Assembly (NCBI GenBank): GCA_045541915.1 | Contig: JAZQJZ010000014.1 | Location: 1 to 64,000, forward strand | Length of the DNA: 64,000 bases | From: RGIG5579 sp045541915 | Lineage (GTDB): Bacteria > Bacillota > Clostridia > Oscillospirales > SIG627 | Reading direction: 5' to 3' | Shown here: one piece after another, positions 41,101 through 52,800 of the stretch | How positions within the stretch are numbered: the stretch's first letter is position 1 | How the letters are laid out: each line of letters starts with the position of its first letter | Notes under the pieces: model-generated | Database searches by the model: none | Told to the model about the DNA's origin: nothing | What the model saw: only the letters and a program-made list of their open reading frames with translations | Made by a program: the position numbers and the translations under genes

Positions 41101-41290
41101 TCTTATCTCCGATGGATACAGATTTTATGTTTTTTTCCAATTTGATGCGGGAAACAACCATTTCTCTACCGCAGGCATTACAGCGAATTTTCACATCACT
41201 GCCTGTGAACAAAACAGAAAACAAATACCCGCCGCAGGGGTGCTTCTTTTTTAATTCTAAAGTGTCGCCGACGCCAAAAGAAATCCTCAT
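41093..41290 (-). CDS. DUF951 family protein
   Basis: A 65-residue protein with the DUF951 pattern: GVGDTLELKKKHPCGG, then IRCNACGREMVVSR. The three cysteines suggest zinc binding and an OB- or SH3-like fold. The family is conserved in Firmicutes with unknown function. ATG at 41290 has GGAG 6 nt upstream; it overlaps the start of prfA. Confidence 0.88.
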   Translation of the reverse strand: MRISFGVGDTLELKKKHPCGGYLFSVLFTGSDVKIRCNACGREMVVSRIKLEKNIKSVSIGDKNA

Positions 41291-41358
41291 ATTAAACTCC
41301 AAAAAAACAAACGTGCAAAACATACCCTTTGACGGCGCATCTTTTGCACGAATTGCAA

Positions 41359-41634
41359 TTACTTCTTCAATTCCTTATCAAGCCAAACTTTTCCAAAGTC
41401 CAGAGCTTCATAAAGTCCGAATTTTTCCGATTGCTTCAGAATTTCGCCGGTTTTAGTATCCTGAACCTGAACGAAGATCATATCGGGAATTTCGGTTCCG
41501 TGAAAATCCTTTGTGGTTAAAACGGTCAGAACTAAAATTGCCTTTCGAGCCGGATTGCCATAACAAATGATGTTGCCATTTTTAACGAGCGGCTTACCGC
41601 AATAAGAAGTATACTCTGTGATTTCAACTGCCAT
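41359..41634 (-). CDS. conserved hypothetical protein
   Basis: A 91-residue soluble protein, beta-rich, no signal peptide, with two Cys near the N-terminus (SYCGKPLVKNGNIICYGNPA) and a C-terminal helix (ALDFGKVWLDKEL). No family recognised. ATG at 41634 with a GGGATTG site. Lies 15 nt downstream of ireB and 68 nt before the DUF951 gene. Confidence 0.65.
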   Translation of the reverse strand: MAVEITEYTSYCGKPLVKNGNIICYGNPARKAILVLTVLTTKDFHGTEIPDMIFVQVQDTKTGEILKQSEKFGLYEALDFGKVWLDKELKK

Positions 41635-41649
41635 ACTATCAATCCCTTT

Positions 41650-41907
41650 CTAAATGTTCAAATAACTCTTAAGCAAATGGCGCAACAATTCATCACGCTC
41701 GATTTTTGCAATCAAAGTACGGGCGTTATTGTAATTGGTAATATAAGTCGGGTCTTCGGTTAAAATATAACCCACCAGCTGATTCAGAGGGTTATAGCCT
41801 TTTTCAATCAAAGCTTCATACACACTGGACAAAGTTTTGCGAACAAATTCCTCTTCCTCTTTTGCAACTTTGTAAGTAATTGTTTTTTCTTTATCAAAGC
41901 CGATCAT
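41650..41907 (-). CDS. ireB: IreB family regulatory phosphoprotein
   Basis: An 85-residue protein of the UPF0297/IreB family, recognised by TITYKVAKEEEEFVRKTL, YEALIEKGYNPLNQLVGYIL and DPTYITNYNNAR. In Enterococcus IreB is phosphorylated by the IreK Ser/Thr kinase and restrains cephalosporin resistance; in other Firmicutes it is usually beside ruvX, which is absent here. ATG at 41907 has GGAGG upstream. Confidence 0.93.
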   Translation of the reverse strand: MIGFDKEKTITYKVAKEEEEFVRKTLSSVYEALIEKGYNPLNQLVGYILTEDPTYITNYNNARTLIAKIERDELLRHLLKSYLNI

Positions 41908-41947
41908 AGAAACCTCCTTAACAAAAACGTCCAAAAAAATGAATATA

Positions 41948-42305
41948 TGACTAGGCTTGTAAGCCGGGTTCTGTAATGCATAAAGCACCAGCGATCATCT
42001 ATCTAGGACAAAGATTGCTCTTTGCCTCAAGCCACCTCTAGAACTTACCTGGCCGGTAATGGCGGAGCCTGTTCTGTATGCGGTGTTGCTTCGGATAGGG
42101 TTTACAGGACTTTTATGTTACCATAGAAGTCGGTGAGCTCTTACCTCGCCTTTTCACCCTTACCGGTTTCCCGGCGGTATCTCTCTGTTGCACTTTCCCT
42201 AAAGTCACCTTCGGCGGACGTTATCCGTTATCCTTGCCATGCGAAGCCCGGACTTTCCTCACTTTGTATCTTTCGAAAGCAAAGCGCGATCGCCCCACCT
42301 AGTCA
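41948..42305 (-). ncRNA. rnpB: RNase P RNA, class A
   Basis: Read on the minus strand, the 5' end TGACTAGGTGGGG pairs with the 3' end CCTAGTCA (closing helix P1). The conserved GAGGAAAGTCCGGGC of the catalytic core follows near 42255, and the 3' region has AGAACCCGGCTTA. At about 358 nt it is normal for the bacterial type. It is the catalytic part of RNase P that trims tRNA 5' ends. Class A rather than the Bacillus class B. Confidence 0.95.
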
Positions 42306-42316
42306 TAAACACAAAT

Positions 42317-42345
42317 AGTATACCCCAATTACATATTTTTGTCAA
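42317..42345 (-). promoter_or_regulatory. rnpB promoter
   Basis: Minus strand TTGACA (42340-42345), a 17-nt spacer and TATACT (42317-42322), about 12 nt before the RNA 5' end. Confidence 0.9.
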
Positions 42346-42350
42346 ATATA

Positions 42351-42378
42351 TTGAATAATTATTTTTTTAAGATATAAT
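42351..42378 (+). promoter_or_regulatory. murD promoter
   Basis: TTGAAT (42351-42356), a 16-nt spacer and TATAAT (42373-42378), divergent from the rnpB promoter. Confidence 0.75.
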
Positions 42379-42409
42379 AAATTTATAACAAAATTTGAGG
42401 TAACGGTTT

Positions 42410-43816
42410 ATGACACAACAAAAAGGGTATGATTCACTATCTGAATTTGTAAAAAATAAAAGCATTTCCTTGATCGGAATCGGTGTTTCCAATCTCCCAC
42501 TCGTCTCTTTTTTGTACGAAGCAGGAGCAAATTCCGTCACGGTTCGGGATTTAAAGAAAACAGACGACGATCCGCAAATTCTGCAAGCCAGAGACGCCGG
42601 TGCAAAAATTGTTTTGGGCGATGGATATCTTTCTGATCTGCAGGAGGATATCATCATTCGTTCGCCAGTGGTTCGTCCGGACATTCCTCCGTTTGAAGAA
42701 GCAAAGAAACGCGGCTTGCTTGTTACTTGTGAGACAGAGCTTTTTTTGCAGTTTGCTCCATGCAAAACCGTTGCCATAACAGGAAGCGACGGTAAAACAA
42801 CCACTACCACTCTTGTTTCAAAAATTCTATCAAATGCTGGTTATGAGGTAAAACTTGGTGGTAACATTGGAAAAGCGATGCTTCCGCAATTAAAAGAAAT
42901 CAAGTCGGAAAATGAATTCGCTGTCATGGAGCTATCCAGTTTTCAGTTGATGAATTGTCGTTTTAGCCCAGATGTCGCCATCATTACCAATCTTTCCGAG
43001 AACCACTTGGATTGGCACCGCGACATGGATGAGTATTTTGATGCTAAAAAGAATATTCTGAAGCATCAAGATATGTGCGGCAGAGCGGTTTTGAATTTCG
43101 ACAATCAACATACAAAGAATTGTCAGACCAATGGCAAAAAAGTTTTCTTTTCTTATGAGCCAAAAAATATGGATGCTCTCTTTTCGGATACTGCTGTTTT
43201 TTGCAGGGATGGAAAAATCTTTGCTCAAGAAAACGGCGTTGTTTCCCAGGTTATGTCCGCTTCCCAAATCATTCTTCCCGGAAAGCATAATGTAGAAAAC
43301 TATATGGCTGCAATCGCCGCGGTTTTGCCATTCGTTTCTGTTGATCACATCCTGGCTGTTGCCGAAACCTTTGGCGGCGTGGAGCACCGGATCGAGCTTG
43401 TTCGAGAGATTTCCGGCGTTAAGTTTTATAATAGCTCGATTGACTCATCTCCAGCAAGATCCACGGCTTGTCTTCGTTCGTTTTCAAATAAAATTATTAT
43501 GATCGCCGGTGGCTATGATAAAAATTTGGATTATTCTGCCTTAGGAGATGAAATTTGCGAACATGTAAAAACGCTGATCCTCTGTGGCGCAACCGCTGAA
43601 AAGATCCGAAACGCGACAAAATCGTCTGCAAAGTATCGAGACGGTTCCCCGGAAATTCATATCTGTAAAACATTTTCCGATACGGTTCTGGTGGCAGAGA
43701 AATCTGCCGAAAAAGGTGACTGTGTTGTTCTTTCTCCAGCCAGCGCAAGTTTCGATCTGTTTCGGAATTTTGATGAACGCGGAAAATACTTTAAAAAACT
43801 TGTGATGGAGTTATAA
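42410..43816 (+). CDS. murD: UDP-N-acetylmuramoyl-L-alanine:D-glutamate ligase
   Basis: A 468-residue Mur ligase adding D-glutamate to the peptidoglycan precursor. The ATP loop is TGSDGKTTTTTL near residue 125, the substrate region LSENHLDWHRDMDEY near 200, and the C-terminal SPASASFDLFRNFDERG is the MurD signature. It stands alone from the dcw cluster and heads an operon with three M42 peptidases. ATG at 42410 has GAGG upstream. Confidence 0.95.
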   Translation: MTQQKGYDSLSEFVKNKSISLIGIGVSNLPLVSFLYEAGANSVTVRDLKKTDDDPQILQARDAGAKIVLGDGYLSDLQEDIIIRSPVVRPDIPPFEEAKKRGLLVTCETELFLQFAPCKTVAITGSDGKTTTTTLVSKILSNAGYEVKLGGNIGKAMLPQLKEIKSENEFAVMELSSFQLMNCRFSPDVAIITNLSENHLDWHRDMDEYFDAKKNILKHQDMCGRAVLNFDNQHTKNCQTNGKKVFFSYEPKNMDALFSDTAVFCRDGKIFAQENGVVSQVMSASQIILPGKHNVENYMAAIAAVLPFVSVDHILAVAETFGGVEHRIELVREISGVKFYNSSIDSSPARSTACLRSFSNKIIMIAGGYDKNLDYSALGDEICEHVKTLILCGATAEKIRNATKSSAKYRDGSPEIHICKTFSDTVLVAEKSAEKGDCVVLSPASASFDLFRNFDERGKYFKKLVMEL

Positions 43817-44863
43817 ATGAAATCGATTTATGAAATCCTTTTGAAGTTATCAGAACTGTCGTCGGTTTCCGGCCGTGAGATCAGTGAAAACGAACATAAG
43901 CAACTCTCCTCTCTTTTTCCGACCGCCGAAATTGACGCACTTGGAAATGTTCTGTTTTTCAAAAAAGGCACTGGTAAAAATCCAAAAAAAGTTTTAATTG
44001 AGGCTCACCGTGATGAAATCGGTCTTTGCGTCAAAGATATTCTGGAGGGTGGATTCCTCTCCGTGGTCGAATGCGGCGGTATCGATGCAAAAATTTTACC
44101 GGGAACAGAATTTACTGTTTGCGGAACGAAAAATGTCTCTTGCATTGCTACCTCTACCCCTCCGCACCTATCGGGTGGAAAGGATAAAAACGAGAAATTC
44201 AATGTTGAACAGGTTTACCTGGATACCGGCATGCTTTCTAAAAAGAAACTTAAAGGAATGGTCTCAATCGGAGATCCTATTATGTTTGCAGCCGAACCGG
44301 TTAAGCTTTCGGATGGTAAAATTTCCGGCAGAGGGTTCGACAATAAAGCGAGTGTTGCTGCCGGACTTTTGGCATTTGAGAAGGTTGTAAATTGCGAAAA
44401 CGACGTTTATCTTTTGCTTTCTGTTGGCGAAGAGACCACATCCCGCGGTGTTAGAAAGATTTGCCGTGATATTGACCTTGATGCTGCCTTTGTGGTGGAT
44501 GTTGGATTTGCTTTTCGCGAGGGCTTGGACCGCACAAGCTGCATCCTAATGGATCATGGGCCCTCTGTTTCTTATACCGACACCCTATCAAGAAAAATGT
44601 CAAACTGGGCTTGTTATGTAGCAAAAAGAGAAGGAATTCCTTTTCAGGTAATTGCGGAACCGGGCGGAACCGGTACCAGCGCCACTGCTATTCAATTGGA
44701 AAATGGCGGCATTCCGTCGGTTGTAATCTCTATACCCCTTCTTAATATGCATACCCCGGGAGAAATTGTATCTGAAAATGACATTAAAAATACAGCCAAT
44801 TTGTTGTTAGCCATAGTTCATGACTGTGAAATTCCCCAAAAGGAGGTGATTCTTTTTGATTGA
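43817..44863 (+). CDS. M42 family peptidase, paralogue 1
   Basis: A 348-residue metallo-aminopeptidase of the M42 (TET-forming) family. All metal ligands and the catalytic acid are visible: His in EAHRDEIGL, Asp in GRGFDNKAS, Glu-Glu in SVGEETTSRG, Asp in VVDVGFA and His in NMHTPGE. These enzymes form large hollow dodecamers that degrade peptides. The start codon follows the murD stop with no gap. Confidence 0.92.
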   Translation: MKSIYEILLKLSELSSVSGREISENEHKQLSSLFPTAEIDALGNVLFFKKGTGKNPKKVLIEAHRDEIGLCVKDILEGGFLSVVECGGIDAKILPGTEFTVCGTKNVSCIATSTPPHLSGGKDKNEKFNVEQVYLDTGMLSKKKLKGMVSIGDPIMFAAEPVKLSDGKISGRGFDNKASVAAGLLAFEKVVNCENDVYLLLSVGEETTSRGVRKICRDIDLDAAFVVDVGFAFREGLDRTSCILMDHGPSVSYTDTLSRKMSNWACYVAKREGIPFQVIAEPGGTGTSATAIQLENGGIPSVVISIPLLNMHTPGEIVSENDIKNTANLLLAIVHDCEIPQKEVILFD

Positions 44864-45890
44864 GGCTGATGTTCGGTTTTTAGAAGAGCTCTGCAACGCT
44901 TTCGGTCCTTCGGGAATGGAGGATGCCGTTCGTGGTTTGATCATCGAGAGAATCAAGCCTTATGTCGATACTTTAAAAATTGACGGAATCGGCAATTTAA
45001 TTGCTACCAAGGGGCAAAAGGAAAAGCTTTTTGTTGCCGCACATATGGATGAAGTGGGATTTATGATCACCGGTATCGAAGACGACGGCAAGCTTCGTTT
45101 TTCTTCCATCGGTGGCGTTGATCCCAAGCACCTATCGTCCAAAAGAGTACGTTTTCAAAATCCTAGGCTTATTGGCGTAATCGGCGCTAAGCCAGTTCAC
45201 CTTACAAAGAATGCAAAAGAGGATGCTTCCCATCAAGATCAATACCGAAATCTATACATTGATATCGGGACCACCTCTCGAGAAGCTTCTGAACGAATTG
45301 TTTCCATTGGAGACTGCGCTGTCTTTTCTACTGATTTTTCCAAAATGAATGGGGATCAAAACGTGTTCAGAGGAAAAGCTTTTGACAATCGTTTAGGATG
45401 TTTTCTTCTTTGCCAACTGATTTCATCCAAGAAAATTACCGATGGCACCTTTGTGTTCACCGTTCAGGAAGAAACCGGTTTGCGTGGTGCCAGTACCGTG
45501 ATGAGAAACAATCACTTTGAAGCCGGAATTGCCATTGACACTACCACCGCGAACGATCTCTTTGGCATCACAGCTCACCGCACAGTTTCCAGCTTGAAAA
45601 AAGGACCTGTAATTTCCTTTGCCGACGGAGCGACGGTTTATCAAAGAGATTTGATACGAGAAATATTTGATTTTCTTGATCAAAAGAAAATTTCTTGCCA
45701 GACCAAAACAAGGAGAACCGGTGGGAATGAAGCTTCTGCCATTGAAAAGGTTGGTTTTGGCTCGAAATCAATTTCAGTTTCGGTTCCTTGCCGCTATATT
45801 CACGGGCCGGTTGGCTTGGTTTTGGCAGAGGATATTGAGCAAACAAAAGCAGCGCTTTTTGCCATTGTCAACTACTTGAAAGGAGAATAA
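44856..45890 (+). CDS. M42 family peptidase, paralogue 2
   Basis: A 344-residue second M42 enzyme, again with complete metal sites: AAHMDEVGF, KAFDNRLG, VQEETGLRGA, AIDTTTAND and YIHGPVGL. It starts with TTG at 44856 behind AGGAGGTGATT and overlaps the first paralogue by 8 nt. M42 enzymes with different specificities can assemble into mixed particles in archaea, which could apply here (inference). Confidence 0.92.
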   Translation: MIEADVRFLEELCNAFGPSGMEDAVRGLIIERIKPYVDTLKIDGIGNLIATKGQKEKLFVAAHMDEVGFMITGIEDDGKLRFSSIGGVDPKHLSSKRVRFQNPRLIGVIGAKPVHLTKNAKEDASHQDQYRNLYIDIGTTSREASERIVSIGDCAVFSTDFSKMNGDQNVFRGKAFDNRLGCFLLCQLISSKKITDGTFVFTVQEETGLRGASTVMRNNHFEAGIAIDTTTANDLFGITAHRTVSSLKKGPVISFADGATVYQRDLIREIFDFLDQKKISCQTKTRRTGGNEASAIEKVGFGSKSISVSVPCRYIHGPVGLVLAEDIEQTKAALFAIVNYLKGE

Positions 45891-45891
45891 T

Positions 45892-46791
45892 ATGATCGAA
45901 AGACTTGCCCTTCTTTCAAAGGCTCATCACGTTTCCGGCTGCGAGAATCAGATGATTGAATACCTGAAAGATTTTTTCTCGAACAAAGGATTCTCCATTT
46001 ATACCGATTTGGATGGATGCGTTGTTACAGAGAAGATGTCTTCATGTGTTGCATCAAATTCTACAATTATGATCGCAGTTCCACTTGATGTTCCTGGATT
46101 TCTTGCCCTTCATTGCGATCTAAAAAAAGCACATCTTGCTAAAACCGGCACTCTAAATGATGAGGATATTATGGGCGAGAGTATTTCGAATGAAAACGGT
46201 GCTATATTTTCATTGGAACACGAGAAGGATTCTAAAGAAGAGATATTTGTCACGGGCGAAAATATCAGAATTGGCGATTCCTTTCAATTGTCGAGCAAGT
46301 TGAAAATAACTGCCGGCAGAGTTTCTGGATGGTTCTCGTCTCGGCTTGCTCTTTTATCTATGCTTCTTTCCCTTTCCAATCAAGTGTTTTACCATCGAGT
46401 TCTTTTTGCTTTTGTTGGTAGCAGTGCCACACGTGCCACGAAAGAAATCAATTTAATTCGCCGATTCCAGCCGGATCATCTGATTCTTCTTGGGAGCATG
46501 GAAAAAAGCACAAATGATCCGATTATTCTCGCAAAAGATGGACGCGCTTTTTCTGATTCTAAATTGTTAAGCAAAATCCAAAGGCTGTGCCAAGACGAGA
46601 AAATTCGCCATTCATCAGTTGTCAGCGCTCAGGAAACAACAAAATTAACATCGGTTGTAAGCGAAACAAGCATTCCGGTCCTTTCCCTTGCTTTGCCCTG
46701 CAAAAACAAGGATAAAAAGAATGAATCTTTTTCCATTCGGACCTTAGAAAAATTTAAGATTCTTTTAACTGAATACCTTATGAACAAATAA
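45892..46791 (+). CDS. degenerate M42-like protein, paralogue 3
   Basis: A 299-residue protein that follows the M42 fold in order and spacing but has lost every ligand. The His-x-Asp site reads AVPLDVPGF, the bridging Asp region reads SGWFSSRLALL, the Glu-Glu site reads AFVGSSATRA, and the C-terminal His region reads SLALPCK. It is about 45 residues shorter. Start and SD are good (GGAG before ATG at 45892) and there is no stop or frameshift, so it is kept as a protein. It is probably a non-catalytic subunit or regulator of its two neighbours (inference). Confidence 0.75.
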   Translation: MIERLALLSKAHHVSGCENQMIEYLKDFFSNKGFSIYTDLDGCVVTEKMSSCVASNSTIMIAVPLDVPGFLALHCDLKKAHLAKTGTLNDEDIMGESISNENGAIFSLEHEKDSKEEIFVTGENIRIGDSFQLSSKLKITAGRVSGWFSSRLALLSMLLSLSNQVFYHRVLFAFVGSSATRATKEINLIRRFQPDHLILLGSMEKSTNDPIILAKDGRAFSDSKLLSKIQRLCQDEKIRHSSVVSAQETTKLTSVVSETSIPVLSLALPCKNKDKKNESFSIRTLEKFKILLTEYLMNK

Positions 46792-46823
46792 AAAAAGAGG
46801 AACAAAAGTTCCTCTTTTTTGTT
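46789..46823. terminator. bidirectional terminator
   Basis: AAAAAAAGAGGAAC/GTTCCTCTTTTTT with loop AAAA, between the convergent M42 operon and the glucan synthase-like gene. Confidence 0.92.
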
Positions 46824-46825
46824 TA

Positions 46826-49800
46826 TTAAAATTTTTCCAATTCATCCAATAGCTTTAAATACCAGCTGGCAGATCCGGTATACCAACTCCATCCACCGTG
46901 TCCTTTTAGGCCATCAGATGTGTAAATATCGCCGCAAAGAACGTAAGGCTCACATTGATATTTCACATAATTCTTTTGATCAACATTAATAAAAGGATCC
47001 AGACTTTTGGCAATTGCTTTTCCTTTATCAATTAAATCCGGATCATTTGTTTTTCTTCCGTATTGAAGCAAAGCCAATGCAAACCAAACCGCTGCATGAG
47101 TGTATTGTCCTCCATTTTCCCGCGCACCAGCACAATATCGCTGAATATATCCCGGTGAGGGATCGGTGTTTACAAAAGGCTTGGTAAACAATTTGGTGGT
47201 ACGGCTCTGGGGATCAAATAGAATTTCATAGGCAGCAAGCAGCGATTTTTTTACAGATTCTTCCGGCAAACTAAACTCGCTTCCCCAAAACTCTAATTCA
47301 TAAAAAGCAGAAAAAGCTTGCGTGATCAAATCAATGCTGCATTCCGATTCTAATGAAATATCATTTCCAAGAACAACTCCGTTTTCTCGAACAGCCCGGA
47401 TAAACCAGCATCCGTTAAAGGCTTTTTTAAGACCGGCGTTCAAAGTAATTAAAAATTCATTTGCGCGCTTCTGAACATTATGATGAAGCCATGGCAAACA
47501 TTTTTTTAAGCAGATTGCGCCAAAGAAGCCAAGCCATGTGCTTTCACCGGTGACAGCATTCATTCCGTCATTCCAATCCCCGGTGCCAATAAACGGTAGA
47601 TGACTCTTTCCTAATCCTCTATCGATCAGTAGATTTGCTGCTCGTTCCAAGTGAACCAAAAGAGGCTCTGGTTTTCCAATTTGCGGCACATAGTACTCCT
47701 CATCTTTTTCCGCTCCTAACTCACTTCCCTTCAAAAACGGAGCGTTGCAATTTAAAATTTGCCGATCTCCGGTGGCTTCGATATATTCAGCAGTAACAAA
47801 AAGGAGCCACAAATAATCATCACTACATTTTGATCTGATTCCCGGATCACCTCGGGCAACTTTTCGAACGGTGTGCCACCAGTGTTGAACATCCCCCTCC
47901 TCAAATTGATGGGAGGCTGCTCTTATGATCTGACGTTTTGTGTATCCCGGTGCTACACGCATAAGGGATAACGAATCTTGCAATTGATCACGAAAACCAT
48001 ATGCTCCGCTGGATTGATATAGACCGCTCCTTCCGAAAAAGCGAGCGTGTGTCACTTGATATCGGATCCAGTGTTTCTTCGAATCCAATTCATTCAAGAC
48101 AAATTGATCGGAAAATTTTTTCTCCTCCTCCAGAATTTCTTCCAATGGCCTCTGCTCAATCTGCTTCAGAATATGAGCAAGATGCAAATCGGAATGAAAA
48201 CCACCTAAAAAGCAGAGATTTTCTTCTTTTGCCTGGTAGGAGAAACACAATCGCTCTTTAACATGAAAAATATCACAATGGCTTCCCTTTGCAACAAAAT
48301 ATCCCATCGTATCATAATCACCAAAAACAGTTGGCATAAAAATAATCTCGTTTTGTTTTCCTCTTCTTATCAAAACATTGTTTTTTGGCATTGCGCCGAG
48401 AGCCGGTATAGCCGAAAAAATAAGTTGCGAAGAGTTCAAGAGCTCTTTCGGAAGAGAGACATAGATAATCTTTCCGCAAAGATGTTCGGATGCTGTAACA
48501 ATAACCTGATACCGGTTGTCATTGATTTTACCGAGATAAATTGCAAAATGTCTGCGATAAGTCACTTGATCGGCAATTTGCAAAAGGTCATAGTGCCTTC
48601 CCTGAAACTGTAGATAGATCTTTTCACCGTCCGTTTCCTCTGGAAGATTATCCCATTTTGTAATTCGACCGAGCCCTGCATTTCGATACCAAGTAAATCC
48701 AAGGGAATTTTGATTACAAACAAATCCGCAAATTCGGTTGGAAACAACCTGGGAAAACGGAACATTTGGTGAAAATGCTTCTTTGTTTATTATGATTTCC
48801 TTCTGTTCCGAGATCACAACCGGTGCATTTGGATCATGATTGGTATATTTTTTTGTTAAAACGCTGAATTCTCTTGATGGAACATCGGTTGCTAATTCCT
48901 TTCGCTGATGAAAAGAAATTTTTGAAGCAAGTATCAGCCATTTTATATCTTCTTCATTTGATAAAGCAACAAAATGAATTCCTGGATGCTTTCCCAATAA
49001 AAATTCGCTTTGATTTCGTATTACCATTTGTGTCAAGGAATCGCGGAGAGGATCAAAGTATTCACCGGAAGAAGTATGAACAATGACCAAATCTGCTTTC
49101 ATTCCACTTAAGATGAGCTTTTTCAAAACACGTATCGACTGTTCTGCTTTTTGCAGCATCAATGTGTCAGCAAATGAAAGATCAACCAACACCATTGGGA
49201 AATCTCCTGAGATGCCGTATTGCCACAAGAAATTCCGTTCTTTTGAATGCGTTTTCGAGTATAAATAAAACTTCTGTTCAGAGAAAAATGTTTGCAACAA
49301 ATCCTGCTCAAGAGCCCGTGTTTCTTTATCATAGAAACAAATGTTTTCGATGCGTCGAGCGTTTTCCGCTGCTCTTACAGTAATCTCATTGATTGGATAT
49401 AGCGCACCATCCAAGAAACTTTTTTTAGGAGGAGTTTTGCTGACGGATGGCCCGATAATTAGGGCGTTTTTTACATTTCCAGAGGAATTTAAGGGAATCT
49501 TTAGTTTCACAGTGGGAGAAAGCATCATCCTTTTCGAATACTGTTTTGCATTTGCTTTGTTTTCTAGAGAAATTTCAAATGAATCGGTAGACAAAAAATG
49601 CAAATTCATTTCCTTTTCTTTTTCGTTCGATCTTCTTGTGACAAAAAAATGCTGATTGGCCAACGTTGCTTCCAAGGAAAGTGCTTGAAACGCCGGATGA
49701 GAACGATATTCGGTTTCATTTTGTAAAATCACATCAAATTCAAAATCAAGCAAACATTCACCACGAAAGCCTTGAATCTCCGTTCTCAGTAGAAGCACTT

Positions 49801-52800
49801 TTTCGCCCGGAATTAGTTCAAACCTGACCAAAATAGACTTCTTTTCTGATCTCAAGTGATATTCGATATATGAAGCGCCAAAAACAACAGATTTTTCCCA
49901 TCCATCCCGCCCATCAAGCGTTACCTTTTCTTCGCCAAGCCAAAGAACAAGATGAATGCCGCCTTTTTTATAATCAAAAAGTTCTCTGCCGTAATAAATC
50001 ACACGGTTGCTTCCATCACTTGATACAACTAGGGAAATCTTCCCATCTGTAAACAATTTCCATCTAGCTTCGCTATCGGACAACAGTTTTTCTTTATCAA
50101 TCGCCGCCAAAGTTTTATGAGTCCTAGGAAATCTTTCTTTCTTTTTTTTCAAAACCTTTCCTTCAATTGGAAAACGTTCTGCAAGTAATTCTTTTTTTGC
50201 AAAAAAATCACCGTAAGATAAGAAGCGCTTCTGCATAATATCATCACACAAAGCATTTGCAAGTGAAAGCATCGTCATACCTTTGTGATGTGCCATATAG
50301 GATGCGACAATGGAAAAATCTCCAATAAAATTACTGTTAAATTCACAGGCTTCATAATAACCGAACGGGCCGACCATACCAAGATCTGCAAGTAATTCCA
50401 AGTTTTTCAAAACTGATGGATCCTGCCGCTCCAACATTAAAAAAGAAGAATAAGGCGAAATCACTTTGTGGGTTGACTCCGTTCCCTTGACAGAAAGATA
50501 CGGAACACCAAAGGCAAAATATTGATAATTGTCCTGTGCATCCGTTGCTGAGTATCCGCTTTCGCTGATTCCAAACACCTTTTGCTTTGGGGACGAATAG
50601 GCCGAAAAGTTTTTTTGACAAAACAGCGCAAATGATAATGATTCGTCATCAAGCGAGTTCTCAATTACAGGAAGAAACAATGTGGGCATAAAATATTCAA
50701 AGGCGGTGCCGGTCCAAGAACCAACCCCTACTCTTCCTTGAAATGAAAGAAGTCTGCGATCTAAACTCCCCCAATGCTGATAAGGAATTTTGCCCAAAGC
50801 AATGGCCAGATAGCTTGTTGTCCTTGCCTCGCTCATATACAAATCATAATGAGATGTTTGTCTTTTTTCGTCCTGAGGGAAAACACCCACTCGGAACAAT
50901 AATTTTTCCGGATCAAATAAAACACGAAAATCAGTATTTTCAATCTCGTTTTTTAAAAAATCAACGATCTGTTTAATTGAAGAATCCTTTTCAATTATAT
51001 CTTCCAAAGCTTTTAAAACAACAATCAAGCATGCAACATAATTTCCGCTGTCAACTGTTGAAACAAACTCTTCTCCGATCACCTCTAAAGTAGAAAGATC
51101 ATACCAGTTATATAGATGTCCGTGAAATCTTCTTAATTTTTGTATGGCTTCGATTGCATTTTTTAGTCTTCTTACCGCTTCCTTTATGCTGATGATGGAA
51201 AGATCATATGCAGCAATCAGACTCGCAAGATAAAGGCCGATGTTAGTCGGAGAGGTTCTCATAGCAATTTTTTCAATTGGATCAAATTGAATATTATCTG
51301 GCGGCAGATAATTTGTTTTCTCTGTTACGCATTTTTGAAAGAAATTATATTCCTCGATTGCAATTTTTCGCAGCTTTTCATCATTTTGAGATGAAACAGT
51401 TCTTTCCACCTTGTATGGCCTTGAGACAAAATAAGCCATAAAACCAAAGCATCCGTTGAAAAGCAGAATCAATGTTGTTAGTAAATTGTTAGAGAAAAAA
51501 AGCAAAAGAAAAGAAAGCGCAGCTGCAGGAGAGAAAAAGAGAAGACTTCCCTTTCCGCTGGAAAACGGCGAATACACCTGCCATTCCAGAAGTTTCTTTT
51601 TTGTTACCAACATGCGAAAAATACTTCGAACGATGGCATCTGAAAAATAATATGCTTCAAAAACGATCGAGGAAAGCGTTAAAAGAAAGCGATAAACTCC
51701 ATTTAAAACCAAATTTCGCATTTTTGTTGAAAAATGTCTTGCAAAATGCTCGGTGTTTCCGGTAATAAATAGCTCTGTCAGTGTGATCATCAGATCCTTA
51801 CAACAAAAAAGCAAAACAAGGAGAGCTGATACCACCCCGTGGATTCTCCCATAAAAACACGAAACTACCAAAAACAGTAGTTCGCTGATTGGCAGAAAAT
51901 ATCGAAGAATGTTTTCAATGAGAAACCATTTTCGAAATCGCGACAATTCAGAAAGTAAAAACAAATTCTGTATATCGCCGCGAATCCAGCGATGCAACCT
52001 TTTGTAATGACTTAAATATGTCTGTGGATTCGAATCGGAAAAGGATTCGCTTGTAACCAGACCGCAACGCAAAAGCGCCCCCTCCGGCATATCGTGGCTT
52101 AAGATTCTTTGATCCGGAAAACGGCTAGTAATTACCTTGTGATACGCCTCGACACAAATGAGACCCTTACCGCAAAAATTTCCTTCAGAAAAGAAATTTT
52201 GCATCCAGTCATACGATGCACTGGCATAGGGGGAGTTCCCGCTCCCATTTGCAAAGATTTTTCCAAACGGTGTGGTGATTCTCTCCAAAAGCGAAGTGCA
52301 GATCTTTGGTTGCAATATGCCATATCCGGAGACAACAATCCTTCTTCCGTTCCGACCTCGGATGACTGGTCGATGGAGAGGGTGCTCTGCTATACCAATC
52401 AGACGTTTTATCTGTCCTATGGATGGTCTGGTGTCACCATCCAAAGTAATCAGATATTTAGAGCCTAAAATTTTGTTTTTAATTCCAAAAATTTGAGAGT
52501 TGTTCCATTTTCCATCTACAAGATACGATACCATCTCCTCGATGGCGCCCCTTTTTCTTTCCCAGCCAACAAATTGATTTTCACTTTCGTGAAAAACGCG
52601 CTTTCTCACGACGGAGAAGAAAATATGATTCCTTTTGTTCAATTCCTCTGTCTTGATTTTTAAATATTCGATTAAATCGGCGTCGTTCTTTTCCGTTTGT
52701 TTTCTGCTCTCTTTCAGATCACAAAGAAGACCAAAATAGATTTCATCCCCTTCGCGATGGCTATTTACCGAATATTGATATAGCTTTTCAAAAAGTTCAT

